Positions 10,054 to 21,446 of a stretch of 64,000 nt of DNA are shown piece after piece. Numbering within the stretch: the first letter of the stretch is position 1; every line of letters starts with the position of its first letter. Under the pieces are notes generated by a model that was given only the letters and a program-made list of their open reading frames with translations, was not told the DNA's origin and did no database searches. The translations under genes and the position numbers were made by a program. The DNA comes from Charina bottae (taxonomy: Eukaryota; Chordata; Lepidosauria; Squamata; Charinaidae): NCBI GenBank assembly GCA_023362775.1, contig JALMGJ010000063.1, forward strand, positions 124,001 to 188,000, read 5' to 3'.

Positions 10054-10653
10054 CTCTATTCAAGGAAGGATTTTCCAAGTTGGCATAAATCCTCCTGTAC
10101 ATAGGTTGTTTGGTTTCTCCAATGTAGAGTTCAGAGCACTCCTCACTGCACTGGATTGCATAAACTACATTGCTTTTCTTATGTTTTGGAGTTTGATCTT
10201 TGGGGTGTACAAGCCTCTGTCTCAGTGTGTTGGTGGCCCAACACAGGAGAAATAACACCACAGGACCAGAGTCAGCAGTTTATCTTCATCTAAAAGAAAA
10301 AGGACACTCATTTGAGGACATTAATGTTCACATTTTAGACAGAGAAGATAGGTGGTTTGAGAGAGGGGTCAAGGAATCCATTTATGCCAACTTGGAAAAT
10401 CCTTCCTTGAATAGAGGTGGGGGCCTCAGGCACAAACTCTCCCCCATCTTCCTCCCCGTGTTGTCTTCTGTGCCTAGGAAGATTAAGACCATTTCAGAAG
10501 CTCAACAGCAGCATGGTGATTTTAACGACCCTCCATTAGATGATAAAAGGACTTAAAAATTACATCTCAATATAACCATGACCTAGCCCCAGGTGTAAGG
10601 TCACACAGCTACCTAGGAACATATTTAGGATTCCCTTACCAACTTTGCTCAGA

Positions 10654-10684
10654 CTGAAGAAGCTCCTTGGATAAGGAGCGAAAC
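10654..10684 (+). ncRNA. candidate hammerhead ribozyme core, inverted copy
   Basis: The same core as at 8574-8594 on the opposite strand, in the inverted arm of the Penelope element. CTGAAGA is at 10654-10660, the stem II hairpin at 10662-10679 and GAAAC at 10680-10684. Confidence 0.55.
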
Positions 10685-10746
10685 GTTTCCACTAAGAAAA
10701 TAGAAATCCAGTTGACATGATTCAAGCTACAGATACTAGCTCTGAG

Positions 10747-11386
10747 GTTTCTAGCAACAGAAAACCCACTCTAGCATGTTAATTCAGTGATTAACCATCA
10801 AAATGGATCCTGATCTTAGATAAAGACTCATAGACCATTGTTGTTTTAAGAATGGTTTGCTGGATTAAACCAATGTTCATTTATCCTTAATCTTTGTCAG
10901 CAAGATGTATTAAATTTTTAAGCAGCAATATGCCATGATGGGATTCTTGGGCTTCAGGGCAAGCATAGAAGCCTTCTGAGTCTGCAAATGTAATATTTGC
11001 AGTGAATTCCTTTGCACTAATCGGGCCACGAACCAGGACTGTTCCTTTTTTCAGATTTTATTGATGATGAAATGTTTTATAAAATCGAGTGGTTTTTTAT
11101 TACATGTTACAAGCCAAAAAAATTTTCAGTTAGTTTGTCATCAAGCCCTGTCCATTGAATTTCCCAATTCACTAGAGAACATTCTACTGGGTCAAAATAT
11201 TACTTGCTGTTAGCATTAATATTCCTAGCACATTGCTGGCAGATAAGCATTAACTACTTCATTTCATACAGAGTACTCGAGAATCCCATACAGGTTACTT
11301 CTGTTTGGGGATGTACAAATTCAGTATCTCCACTGAGCTTTTTGGCTCAAAGATATGCCTTCCTAAATTGAAAGGTTAAGAAACAA
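10747..11386. other. unannotated spacer
   Basis: AT-rich non-coding sequence. I see no gene, RNA or repeat. Confidence 0.5.
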
Positions 11387-11391
11387 GGAAC

Positions 11392-11832
11392 TGTTCAGAT
11401 TATCAGGAGTCAACTCAGCATTGTCTCATAAGCATAATAGGGGGTCTTTCCAGTAAACGCATCTCTACTGTGCTTGTGGGATGTTACCTGAGTCACCTGA
11501 TTTCCTCTTTCTCCTTCTTCTTGGTTTTGGAGATACACATTCTCCATCATTACTCTTTGGGCACACCTGCAAGCAGGAGGGCTGCACCATGCAGCTCTCG
11601 TCCATTCCATCTTGCTTGCACGCAGATCTACTATGAATCTACTTGTATCCAGATCTACTGAATAAATGTAAGCTATCTCTATTTTTCGTCATCTAACTAA
11701 TGTGTGAAGACTGAATTTATTTCTGAATGCAATTAAGCTTAAAGTGCAAGTTCCCTGCTGGTTCATGCTTCTACTCTGCAAGATTGTTGTTAGCTGCCTG
11801 GAGTTCTTTTATTAACCTTCAAAACTCCATCA
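11392..11832 (+). mobile_element. solo LTR, copy 1
   Basis: A 441-bp unit starting tgtt and ending atca, flanked by the exact 5-bp duplication ggaac (11387-11391 and 11833-11837). It contains a polyadenylation signal aataaa near 11661. It aligns over its length with 39766-40204. TG...CA ends plus a 5-bp target duplication identify an LTR, but no internal region is present, so it is a recombination-derived solo LTR. The parent family (gypsy-type or endogenous retrovirus) is not identifiable from the LTR alone. Confidence 0.8.
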
Positions 11833-11837
11833 GGAAC

Positions 11838-13028
11838 AAACTTTTCATCTCTTCTCTTTGCCATGATGAACAAACCAATATGTGAGACGAAGTATAAGTT
11901 TTTGATCTGGTGCTTTTATGTTGTGATGTATTTATTTGTTTGTGGAGAGTGAGAAATTTTTTAAAGCATGGTCATCAATGTTTACAATCCAAACATTACA
12001 AACATTATCTGTTCCACGGAAATAGAGCCAATGTTTCCTATGTTGTAGGATAATGAAGTAATTGGAAAGAAATCACTGAAATGCTAACCCATTCTGGTAT
12101 TTTTATTTGAGCTGAGTCACATTGTGTTGCCAATATGACAATTAAGTTAACCAGTTAAAGATGGGAGGTTTTATCAAATTAAAGTCCAGGATTCTAAAAT
12201 AGTTAATTAAGCAATTAAATTACTTTGTTCATAATACATGGTTATAATGTGCATAACTGAATATTGCAAAACCACAGTAGCAAGAAAATATTTTCAGGAA
12301 CATTATCAGTCAGTATCTAATATAAATGGTGATGTAAGAGATGGCATTAAAGCCAGATATTTTTAAAAATGGTCAGAGACTCCAGTATTGAAATAGGATT
12401 CATGTCAAAATACGTAAGCAGATACTAGATGCACTGGTATACTTTTCCCCTGAATTAATTTTGCCTTACTGGTACTGTACAAATATATCTGTAGATTAGT
12501 CTGTGCTTTGCAAACAAAAATCTGACAGGCTCAGCCCTTGGACAGCATAAATCCTGTCAAAGATTAGTCTAGGCCAAAGCAGGAAATCTTTTGGACTATT
12601 AGGCTAATTTGACAGTTTGTGATGGGTACACTCTTAAAATAGCTACCCTAGAAGTGTGGTCAGTCACTGTGATGGAATGTCTAGTAGACCCTGGAAACAT
12701 GAAAGAGGGAGTAACACCATTACAGGAGGGTGGTGGACCATTACAGAAAAGTTTCCCTGGCCCACAGGAAGGGAAAAACCCAAGAAACAGATTAATGTCA
12801 AGTCCTGTCAGGAAACAGGAGCCATTTGGATTTCTGGAAATATTTTTATTGCCAGTAGGGTAATGTAACAAAATCTCAAAAACCTATCAAAGCAATTCTC
12901 CAGATCAACTTATATATAATGTAATTAAGGCAGAGTTAGTCTCTTTCTCATGATTCCCCTCTTCCCTGGACTAGTACATCTTTTCTGTAACGATTTAGCT
13001 CCCTCCTCCATGTTCTGTTGGACGTTCC
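11838..13028. other. unannotated spacer
   Basis: No coding or RNA gene recognised. The short opposing frames near 12600-12870 are not supported by any motif. Confidence 0.5.
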
Positions 13029-13036
13029 ATCAGAGT

Positions 13037-13387
13037 TAGGCTGACCATACTTCCTTGAGACATAAACGGGACATTGGGATGGCAAAACGGGACGGGGTCT
13101 TATTAATATTCTGTATTCGTGAAAAAGACAGGAGTCCCCACCCCCCGGTCCGCGCGATTGGCTCCCGCCTGCAAACCCTGCCCTCCTTTGCCACACACTG
13201 GTGGGAGGGCTTCCTCTTCTGGGCTGCCTCCAATCAGCAGCTCCGGCTCAGATCCTCCATCCGCGCCATTCCCGCCAGGTTTAAAAAAACGGGACAAAAT
13301 TGAGATTTTTATCAAAACGACGGGACGGTTGAAAAATGCTAAAATAATGGGACTGTCCCATTCAAAATGGGACGTATGGTCAGCCTA
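13037..13387. mobile_element. non-autonomous hAT element (tagGctgaccatac type)
   Basis: A 351-bp element with terminal inverted repeats taggctgaccatac and gtatggtcagccta, and an exact 8-bp duplication atcagagt at 13029-13036 and 13388-13395. Both are hAT hallmarks. No transposase is present. Its interior includes a segment at 13149-13183 nearly identical to the minisatellite unit inside the unrelated hAT element at 49901-50240, and several gggac repeats near both ends that may be transposase-binding subterminal sites. Confidence 0.85.
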
Positions 13388-13395
13388 ATCAGAGT

Positions 13396-16300
13396 CCCAA
13401 AGCACCAATCTATCTGAATGATAAATTTAGGAATAGAGTAGTTCCCACCTCTCATTCTAGGATCAAAGGATGTTTCCGGCTGCCCCTACTTATGCTAGTC
13501 TTTTTTTTTATTTTCTGGGTAGGTAGGCACATTTCTAAACAAAGCCCCAGGCAGCAGCCATTGATAGATTTTATTTTCTAAACGAGGTCCAGAAGCATTC
13601 TTGAAAATAAAGCTGATTTGGGGGTGGGGGTCTTTGCAGTATGCCAACTTTCTACTTGTTATAATTTCAGCCATTATTTTATTATTTTCTTGGGAAAACA
13701 TAGTTCAATGGTTTCTTGCTGCTTTCCATACTGCCTGTTACATTGCCATAAACATATATTTCATTCCCACCAATGTCCATGCTACTACAACTGTTCTACT
13801 ACAACTGTTCTAGATTACACTCTTCCACTTGCACTTGCTACTAGTAGAGCAGCTACTCTCAGCAAGATATGCTTGGTGCCAGGTCAAAACATTGTCCTTG
13901 GATACCTGTAGCACCTTTGTCAAGTCTGTAATGTTACTTCTCACTAGTATTGCCACTAATTGTCCACAGCAACTCATCTGACAAGTTTATATTGCAGCTA
14001 ACCATTATATCTTAGTAGCTATTTAACCATCAATGCCTGGTAGCATAAAGCTTGGCTCCAGAGTCTTACATTACTTATTTTTTAAAAAGTCCTGTCTATC
14101 CTGTTGCATTTGAGGACTCTCCTTTTTCTCCTGGTCCTGGACAACTGCCCCAAACCCCAATAGCTCTGCTGTATGACTGGGAATGACTCCTGGAATTTGT
14201 TACTGTGGATAGCTTCGGATAAAACAAATGGAATAATCAGCTGATGGATTCTGAGGAAGTGGTTTCTCATCCAGGAAAACCAATGTCATAATCCATTTGT
14301 CAGTCTTTAAGGGAGAACAGCATTGGTTTTGCTGCAACAAATTAGTCTAGCTACCTTGTTGGAACCTGGTTATTATGCTGGTGTGTAGATCTGCCTATTT
14401 CTCTGTGAAATAATAAAGCAGGGTACTCAGTAAAAATGGAGCTGGAACTGGGTTAAATGGATGCTCTGTTCTGGTGGTCCCAGATACTGAATCACAGTGG
14501 TATCCTTTTGGATCTCACACTTTGCAAGTTTTTGCTGGGCAAACTAATTTCTAGGCAGAGAAGCTACCAACATTTCTGGCCAAGAGACCTACAGAGCAAC
14601 TTTTCATCCTCCATACCTGTAAAATCAGGTAATACAGAAAGCCAATCTGGTACAAAGGTCAGGACTCTCACGGTGGCTTAATTGGGGATTTCCTTCTTCT
14701 GTGTTTGTGACAACTTTTGCTAATCTGCCTGCGTATCTGTCCTCAGGCAGATGGGCAGAATTAAGTCTGTTGGGATCTTGGTGTTACTGAGCTTGAGCCT
14801 ATAAAGGGAGTTAGGATTGCTGGTTTCTTATGTGTGGCAGCTTGTCCTACCTGTCTTGAAAGTACAACAACCCTGATCAGGAAACCCCACTCTCTTATGT
14901 CCAAGCATTGACAGTGTTACCCAGTTTGGTGACCCAGCTCAGCAAACATCAATACCCCAACATTCCAATTCCGAGATCCACCTATTCTCCATTAAATTAA
15001 GTCTGTTCTTCTCAAAATCTCATAGTGGTTTCTGATTTTCTGGTATGCTAAGGTATACTCGGGCACTATGTCTGAACAGGTACCATAATTACCTTGAACT
15101 CTGAGAAGAAAAAACCTATGTGCTGAGAGCAGGGAGGGTAAGCTCTTGAGGCCACCCTTACCCAAGAAACACAGGTCTCATCTGCATCCCACTTCCATCC
15201 CTTCCTACCCAGGTGTTCCCATCTGCAATGCCGAACTGACAACTCTGCCTCTGAGATGCCATGTGGAGGAGAAGCCAGCTGCACAGTGCAGCAGTGCTAG
15301 ATGATGAGGCCAGACTCCTTGGGAGCAACAGCCTCCTCAAGGGTTGCCCCAGGGAGAAGTGCTAATGAGCCGCAGATGAGCCTGAGAAAGGCTCAGCTGC
15401 TTGGAGCATAAGCCTTCACTCAGCAGGCAAGTCAGGTTGCTGGAAACAACATATGTGGCAGCCCTTTCTGGGCCTTTTATCCAGGAACATTGACTTTGTT
15501 TTGCTTTCTCGGACTTCCTGGTCCTTTTGCTCATTCACCATGGATTCCATATTGTTCTGCGCCTTTGACACACTGACCGTCCTTGATTATTCTTTTGCCT
15601 GCTGGTGAAAGGAAGATCCCCATCTCCCTGGGAACTGCCCATGTTGAACAGAAGGTGTGCAGGGGGCGAATACTTGAACGTAAAGTACTAGTGGTGAACG
15701 CTGGAGAGTGATGGGGAAGGGGTGGTACGTACAGTAGAAGGACACTGGGGACAGGACTAGCCCTCTTTTTCATGCCTTGACGTTTGCAACACGCCACTGC
15801 AAATTCTACAAGAAGGGAATGTAAGCTTCCACCAGTGTTTGCAGTTGTACATAGGCAAGCACGAAATCAGACTGCTAATTTTTGTCTTTCCCCAGTCCAC
15901 ACAAAATGCATCTGGAAAAAGATGCATTGTGTGCAAATAATGGTCATGTTTTAAAAGCAGTTTACATTGGGGAATTTGCATTTTAAAACCTTGCATCAGG
16001 GAAGGTTAATGTCAAAAAATAAAAGGATGATTTGCATTAAAAAAAAAAGATGCTTAGGCAATTATGCTAATAGTGACATAATTGTCTGGAAAATAAGGAC
16101 ATATGTTGCAAGTTGTTGCGAACTTAAAGAGCTACAAAATGTGCTACTAATTTTTAAAATGTAGAAAAAAATATCACCAGAGCCAGTGCTGGTGGACTAA
16201 TGTGTACAATAAACCACTTGTGGTTTGTACATTTGTACTACAGAAGTGGACAAAGAAAAAAACCTGTCAACATTGTTTTTTGGTGGACTCTGAGCCTGGC

Positions 16301-17328
16301 CCACTCATTCCCTGAGATTAATATAAGATTGCAGAGGAGACTAAATGGCCAGGTATTGAGTAGAAAATAAAGTAGAAGACAGAAGGGGAAAGGCTGGATC
16401 TGAAGCCAAAGAAATAAGTTACAGATTTGTCCTACTGCTCTTTTCTGATTTGGACACACAACTGCCCAGTTCAGGAACATTTTCAGTGTTTAAATTGGAA
16501 TAATTTAATAAATAACCATCATGCATTATGCAACAGAGCATATTGGCTGGTGTTTTCAAATCCATTTATGGATATTCTTATTATTTTAAGATACGGAATA
16601 CATAATATATTCTGTCTCATATGGAGTTGGACAAATAATGTGGGCTGGATCCAGTTCACACTTCAATCCCATATCAATTAATGTGAAAAGTCAGCCATAA
16701 CCAAGGATGGGTGAAAATTTCAGTTTGGATGAAGTTTTTGTTTTAAAATAAGAACTTGTGAATATCCCGATTTTAAAAAAAAAACTGGACAGAAAGATTT
16801 TTAAAAAAGAAACATTCACCCCTGAAACAAACCTGACAGATTCATCTATAGAAAGAAAGAGCTCTTAAACTCTAACTGATGCTGAATTTTCTGATTCTAG
16901 CAGGCAGGCTTTTACCTGGTCCTCTGATTACATAGGAACAAAACCTCTTAGATTTGCATGGTGCATATGGGTGATAATTTCATTTGACTTGTTTTTGTTT
17001 AAGAACTTGTAAAAATGTGCAAGGTACTCAGAAAAAACAAGGACATTTATTTTTAAGAGAGAGAGAGAAAGAGAGAGAGATCTGGTAGAAGGCAAAACTG
17101 ACAGATTTCTCCATCCTGGCCTTAATGATAAGAAAGACTTGGGAATAATACAGGAATGAATAAAAGAATGATGATCAAAGATGTTTCTGGATCCAATCTC
17201 ATGAAGGTATTAGCAGTATGCACATGAATTTATTAGCATTACAGTATGCACATAAATAATGCAGGCCTACCTTAAAGGGTTGTTAGGACTACTAATGTCT
17301 ATCTATTAAACGCACTGGACACTGAAGG
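13396..17328. other. unannotated 3.9-kb stretch
   Basis: Apart from short A- and GA-rich tracts (for example about 17057-17080), I see no gene, RNA or recognised repeat. It may be unique intergenic or intronic DNA. Confidence 0.45.
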
Positions 17329-17336
17329 GGCTAAGG

Positions 17337-17537
17337 CAGAGCTTTCCAAACTGTGTGTCGGGACACGTTAGTGTGTTGGCTGCAGTGCCTGGGTGTGTCA
17401 CGGCTGCTGCTGCCTCCAAACCTGCTGTGATTCTGCGCAGGTCCTAGTGCCTGCCTTGTGCCCTGCTTAAGAGTGTGTCGCGAAATGATGCATGTCTAAA
17501 AAGTGTGTCACCAACATGAAAAGTTTGGAAAGCTCTG
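17337..17537. mobile_element. hAT-like MITE, 'gctttccaaact' family, copy 1
   Basis: 201 bp with terminal inverted repeats cagagctttccaaact and agtttggaaagctctg. Subterminal gtgtgtcg motifs are shared with copies at 18359, 19836 and 41429. Flanking octamers ggctaagg and ctttaacg match only partly, so this copy looks older. Confidence 0.7.
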
Positions 17538-17748
17538 CTTTAACGTGAGACTAGATTTAAGTCTAGATTACGTATGTAAGCATGACCGCTTCAATTTCTG
17601 TTTAGATGATCTCTTTTATAACAGATTTGGAACATTTATAACAGTCGTGAAAACGTTAACAAAAAATATTATTTTATTTAAATTGATTAATACGGCCGCC
17701 TATCTCACAAAGGTGACTCTGGGCAGGTGAAAAATGTTGGAGACATAA

Positions 17749-18061
17749 GATGGGGGGGGGGGGGGATCACAGTTGGATTGCACTCTAAAGCCCTAAGTCC
17801 TGCTTTCCTCCTTCAGCTCTTCAGATCCAGCACCATTACTGGATCAGAATTCCTTTTAGCAGATTGCTCCATCATTGGATCAGATTCCCCATTGGTCTCT
17901 GGATGCAGGCAAAGCAGCTGCTCCAATATTTTCTAACAACCCCCCCCCACACACACACACACCATTTCATCAGTTCCTTTAGCCAAAGAGGGATCTACAT
18001 TTCCATAATGGAAGAGTTGACATACCCCCACCCCCACCTCCACCCCCACCCCGCCATTTGC
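17749..18061. repeat. G-run and CA/CCCCA simple repeats
   Basis: A poly-G tract near 17751-17764, a C-run followed by (ca)n around 17941-17963, and a (cccca)n-like tract near 18027-18052. No gene is seen in this interval. Confidence 0.7.
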
Positions 18062-18358
18062 TAAAGCTCCCTGCTGGTATTTTGCTATTCTCAGCATGAT
18101 TTTCCTTGTTATTCTACTTCAGAGAGAAAGAGAGAGAAGAAATTACGCACAAATACAAAATGGAAAATAGCCGCATATGTTTTGCAATACGTCTGCATTT
18201 CAAAGAATAGAAGTATCATTCAAATTTCTTTTCCTAGAAATTCTAAGCCCAGTGTTTATTAGTAACATAAGCTATGCCTCTCCCCAGCAACCACTAAGGT
18301 AACATACACTTTCTAGTGGCGGTATTACACTGGTTCTAATAATGCTTATCCCTTAGCC

Positions 18359-18641
18359 CAGTGCTTTCCAAACTGCCACCGTTGGCGACACACCAACAGC
18401 GGCAGTGGCGGCGGGGGCGTGCACAGCGGCAGCAGGGGTGTGCATGGTGGTGGCAGCGGCAGCCTTGTGTTTTCGGCTAAAACGTGGAAGCGCTGATGCG
18501 CGCCGCTGCCATCATCACTGCCACCGCTGCCGTGCACGCTGCCGCCACCATGTGCGCCCCCACGGCGCCGCCGTGCATGTCCACTTCCGGGTTGTGTCAC
18601 GACACACTAAAGTGTCATGACACACAGTTTGGAAAGCTATG
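18359..18641. mobile_element. hAT-like MITE, 'gctttccaaact' family, copy 2
   Basis: 283 bp, starting cagtgctttccaaact and ending agtttggaaagctatg. Flanks ccttagcc and ccttaatg agree at five of eight positions. The core is GC-rich, full of gcc/ggc triplets, and makes long but meaningless open frames in several phases. Confidence 0.72.
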
Positions 18642-18994
18642 CCTTAATGTCACATTGCTCTGTTTCCTCAGCCCCTTTGCTTAAAACTGAATAACCAGAG
18701 AGAGAGAGAGACCATATTTTGTACTATATATTGATAATGTGCAAGCTCAGTTCACTCAACCATGAAATCCTTTGAAGATACTCTCAGCTTAAGTTTATCT
18801 ACACTGCAGGCTTAAATCAGAGCCTGACTTTCCTTCAAGAGACACAGTGATTATAATTCTGTGAGGACGTTATGGAAAGAAGTCCAGTAACCTCAGAACA
18901 CTACGGGCTTCCCTTACCAGAAAGCCCTGGAATCTAAAATGGTTGAAAGGTATTGTAGGCCTACCCACAGAAATGCAACAGGTAAATGCTAATA

Positions 18995-19222
18995 CAGGTA
19001 GTTCTTGTTTAGCAGCTGCCTTGTTTAGTGACCGTTCGCAGTTGTGACGATGATGAAAAAGTAACTTTACAACCAATCCTCACATTTACGACCTTCGCGG
19101 GTCTGTAAAGCAAAGTAAAGCTGAAGTAAGATCAAAGGATAGTTGCAGTTTCACTTAGCGACTGCTTCACTTAACAACCTGGTTGCCGGTCCCAATTGTG
19201 GTCACTAAATCAGGACTACCTG
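18995..19222. mobile_element. mariner-like MITE with TA target duplication
   Basis: 228 bp beginning caggtagttcttgttta and ending taaatcaggactacctg, with TA on both sides (18993-18994 and 19223-19224). Inside are several ttagtgac/gtcactaa-like motifs in both directions. It resembles an abundant squamate repeat with caggtagtcctcgactta-type ends; that family resemblance is from memory. No transposase. Confidence 0.7.
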
Positions 19223-19224
19223 TA

Positions 19225-19779
19225 CAGGAAGGTTGCTGGAGTCAGCTTTCAAAAAGTACCTAGATGGTCAGCAGATGTAATGCAGTATGTCACGATCAAC
19301 ATCCCCAGGAAGGTCACTTCTATTTTTCTCAGCCCCTGAGCATTTGAGCACTAGAAAGATGGGGGATGAAGATACAGTTTTAAAAAAGCTATATATGTCT
19401 TGTGACTGGGACAACCTTTTCATCCTATTGTTCCCCCCCTTTTTTTTTTTAAATGAAAAGATTTTGTAGAGAGGCTGTTGTTTCCAAAGTCATGATTTTT
19501 TCTAGACATTTTTCAATTTTTTCAATATTTACTTTTCATCCTGCTCCTGTCCCAGCTTGGGAAACATACTACCATCTGTTTCCTTCAGATTCCTGTTTAT
19601 CTCCCACAGTGCGTTAGAGATAACCTACAGTCTACCAAACCCACAATCAGATTGGGTACCAAGTTGTTAACAGTTTGCATTGTCAGCCATTTATCTCAGG
19701 GGCTCCAGAGAAAAACAGTAGGGTCATCACAACAGACAAAAGCAAATCGTTCAGGTTCATACATCAAGTAATTAAGTCA
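19225..19779. other. unannotated spacer
   Basis: Contains a C/T homopolymer run near 19434-19450 and nothing else recognised. Confidence 0.5.
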
Positions 19780-20160
19780 CAGAGCTCTCTATAGCTCTTT
19801 CTCCCCAGCACAACCTAGCCTCTATATATATAGAGCAGAGCTTTCCAAACTGTGTGTCGCGACACAAAAGTGTGTCGCCACACACAGCGTGGTCTGTTGC
19901 CACACCACCCGGAAGCGACGGCGCGCGCGTGCACAGTGGCCGCCATGCACGCGCGCACCGCCGCACGCCCCCCGTGCCGCCGCATGTCCCCCCACGCTGT
20001 CGCCGTGCGCGCACGCCGCCGCACGCCCCCCCGCGCCGTCGCCGTGCGTACGCCGCCACTGCCGCTGGTGTGTCGCCAGCGGCAGCACTTTGGAAAGCCC
20101 TGATATATATAGAGAGAGAGGCTAGGTTGTGCTGGGGAGAAAGAGCTATAGAGAGCTCTG
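19780..20160. repeat. long inverted repeat (arms ~53-58 bp) with a hAT element in the centre
   Basis: The left arm, 19780-19832, and the right arm, 20103-20160, are near-perfect reverse complements. Matching blocks include cagagctctctatag / ctatagagagctctg and ccccagcacaacctagcc / ggctaggttgtgctgggg. The right arm has a few extra ga units. The central space is exactly the hAT-like element 19836-20102. Confidence 0.85.
19836..20102. mobile_element. hAT-like MITE, 'gctttccaaact' family, copy 3
   Basis: 267 bp from cagagctttccaaact to ctttggaaagccctg. It has a tgtgtcgcgacaca palindrome and a second gtgtgtcgcc copy near the left end, and a very GC- and CpG-rich core. It sits in the middle of a larger inverted repeat, and TA-rich flanks obscure its target duplication. 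Confidence 0.72.
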
Positions 20161-20181
20161 TTCATTTATTCATTTATTCTA

Positions 20182-20183
<2 letters not shown>

Positions 20184-20236
<53 letters not shown>

Positions 20237-20274
20237 AAATATATATTATATTATATATATATTTATTATATATA

Positions 20275-20320
<46 letters not shown>
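20184..20320. repeat. (TG)n(TA)n microsatellite
   Basis: About 19 TG units, then a mixed TA tract with short interruptions up to 20320. It is probably length-variable and could form cruciform or Z-DNA. Confidence 0.95.
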
Positions 20321-20322
<2 letters not shown>

Positions 20323-20753
20323 TGCTGTGCCCCATTGCTTTGCCTTCATCTCATCTCCAGCCTGTGAGTGAGACAAGTTGAAGGGCAGCCTTTCAGGCCA
20401 GTTTCAAGATGCGTGAAATCTGCTGGGCTTTGCCTCCAGTTATCTCAGAGAGAAGTCAGATGACTCATGGTGACTGGGAAAAGAGGCAATAGAAGCAAAA
20501 TAGGGATTGGCAGTGGGACTGCATATTTCATGGTGTTAGTTTTTTGTCAGCTCCAAGATTGGGTGGGTAGCCTTTACTCAGCAGTGGGGGATGGCCATAC
20601 TACAAGAGACTGTGAATTTATATTCTGAGGATGGTTTATAAAAATAATAAAAACAGGCAAATCTCTCTTGAGGAAAGCCTTCCAAAGTGAGGTGCCCTTT
20701 TCCTGATAACTACTCATTTCAGATAGTATAGACACTAAGCCCTTCACTGAAGA
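20321..20753. other. unannotated spacer
   Basis: No gene or repeat recognised. Confidence 0.5.
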
Positions 20754-20761
20754 CCTTAAAG

Positions 20762-21075
20762 CAGCCTTTCTCAACCTTTTGACCCTGGAGGAACCCTTGA
20801 AATATTTTTCAGGCCTCAGAGAACCCCTGCACATTCAGGCTCAAATATAGGCCAGAAGTTACAAAATTATTATATTCGTTTCATGTGTAGGCCTGTATAC
20901 TGTATATGCACTAACAGTGTTCTTAAGCTAAAAATAAAGAATGAAACTGACCTCTTTAATGTGAAGTTGCCCAAATTTGAAATAATTTTAAAAATAAGTC
21001 ATGATCTCCCAGGGAACCCCTAGTGACCTCTTGTGGAACCCTAGGGTTCGACGGAACCCTGGTTGAGAAACCCTG
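20762..21075. mobile_element. non-autonomous hAT element ('tttctcaacc' ends)
   Basis: 314 bp with ends cagcctttctcaacctt and ggttgagaaaccctg. The 8-bp flanks ccttaaag (20754-20761) and gcttaaag (21076-21083) differ at one base. Both subterminal regions contain gaaccc-type motifs. The internal AT-rich part has no transposase. Confidence 0.82.
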
Positions 21076-21110
21076 GCTTAAAGGGTTAGATAGCTTCTAT
21101 GAACAATAAC

Positions 21111-21446
21111 AGGGGCGTGGTGGCTCAGCGGGTAAGATGCCAGGCTTGTTGATCGGAAGATCGCAAGTTCGGAGGTTTGAGACCCGAGCACCGTGTGACG
21201 GAGTGAGCTCCCGCACTAGCCCCAGCTCTTGCCAACCTAGCAATTCGAAAGCATGCAAATGCAAGTATATTAATAGGTACCACTTTGGTGGGTAGGTAAC
21301 AGAATTCCGCATGCGTCATGCCGGCCACATGACCACAGAAGCGTCTTTGGACAGCGCTGGCTCTTCGGCTAAAAAACGGAGATGAGCACCGCCCCCTAGA
21401 GTCGGACACGACTGCACAAATGTGTGGGGGGAACCTTTACCTTTTT
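21111..21446 (+). mobile_element. full-length Sauria SINE
   Basis: The tRNA-derived head shows a pol III A box (tggctcagcggg, near 21121) and a B-box-like ggtttgagacc (near 21174). The body ends in gaacctttaccttttt. The segment agagtcggacacgact is shared with the end of the BovB LINE in this window, which fits dependence on that LINE for retroposition. Confidence 0.88.

Larger units (their letters stand above)
8481..10733 (-). mobile_element. Penelope-like element with fold-back (inverted) structure
   Basis: The element is bounded by an exact 13-bp target duplication, tactagctctgag, at 8468-8480 and 10734-10746. From right to left on the minus strand, 9972-8481 carries RT, a GIY-YIG endonuclease and the 3' region. 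Bases 9971-10088 and 10089-10234 repeat two separate pieces of that same strand (8749-8868 and 9013-9159). Bases 10235-10733 are the reverse complement of about 8515-9014, so the two ends form a long inverted repeat. Head-to-head and partially duplicated copies are typical of Penelope-like insertions. The 5' part of the RT is absent. Confidence 0.9.

Noticed and set aside
18346..20237. Several Ala/Arg/His-rich frames
   Set aside because: They are shadows of GC-rich triplet repeats in hAT-like elements and of the TG/TA tract.
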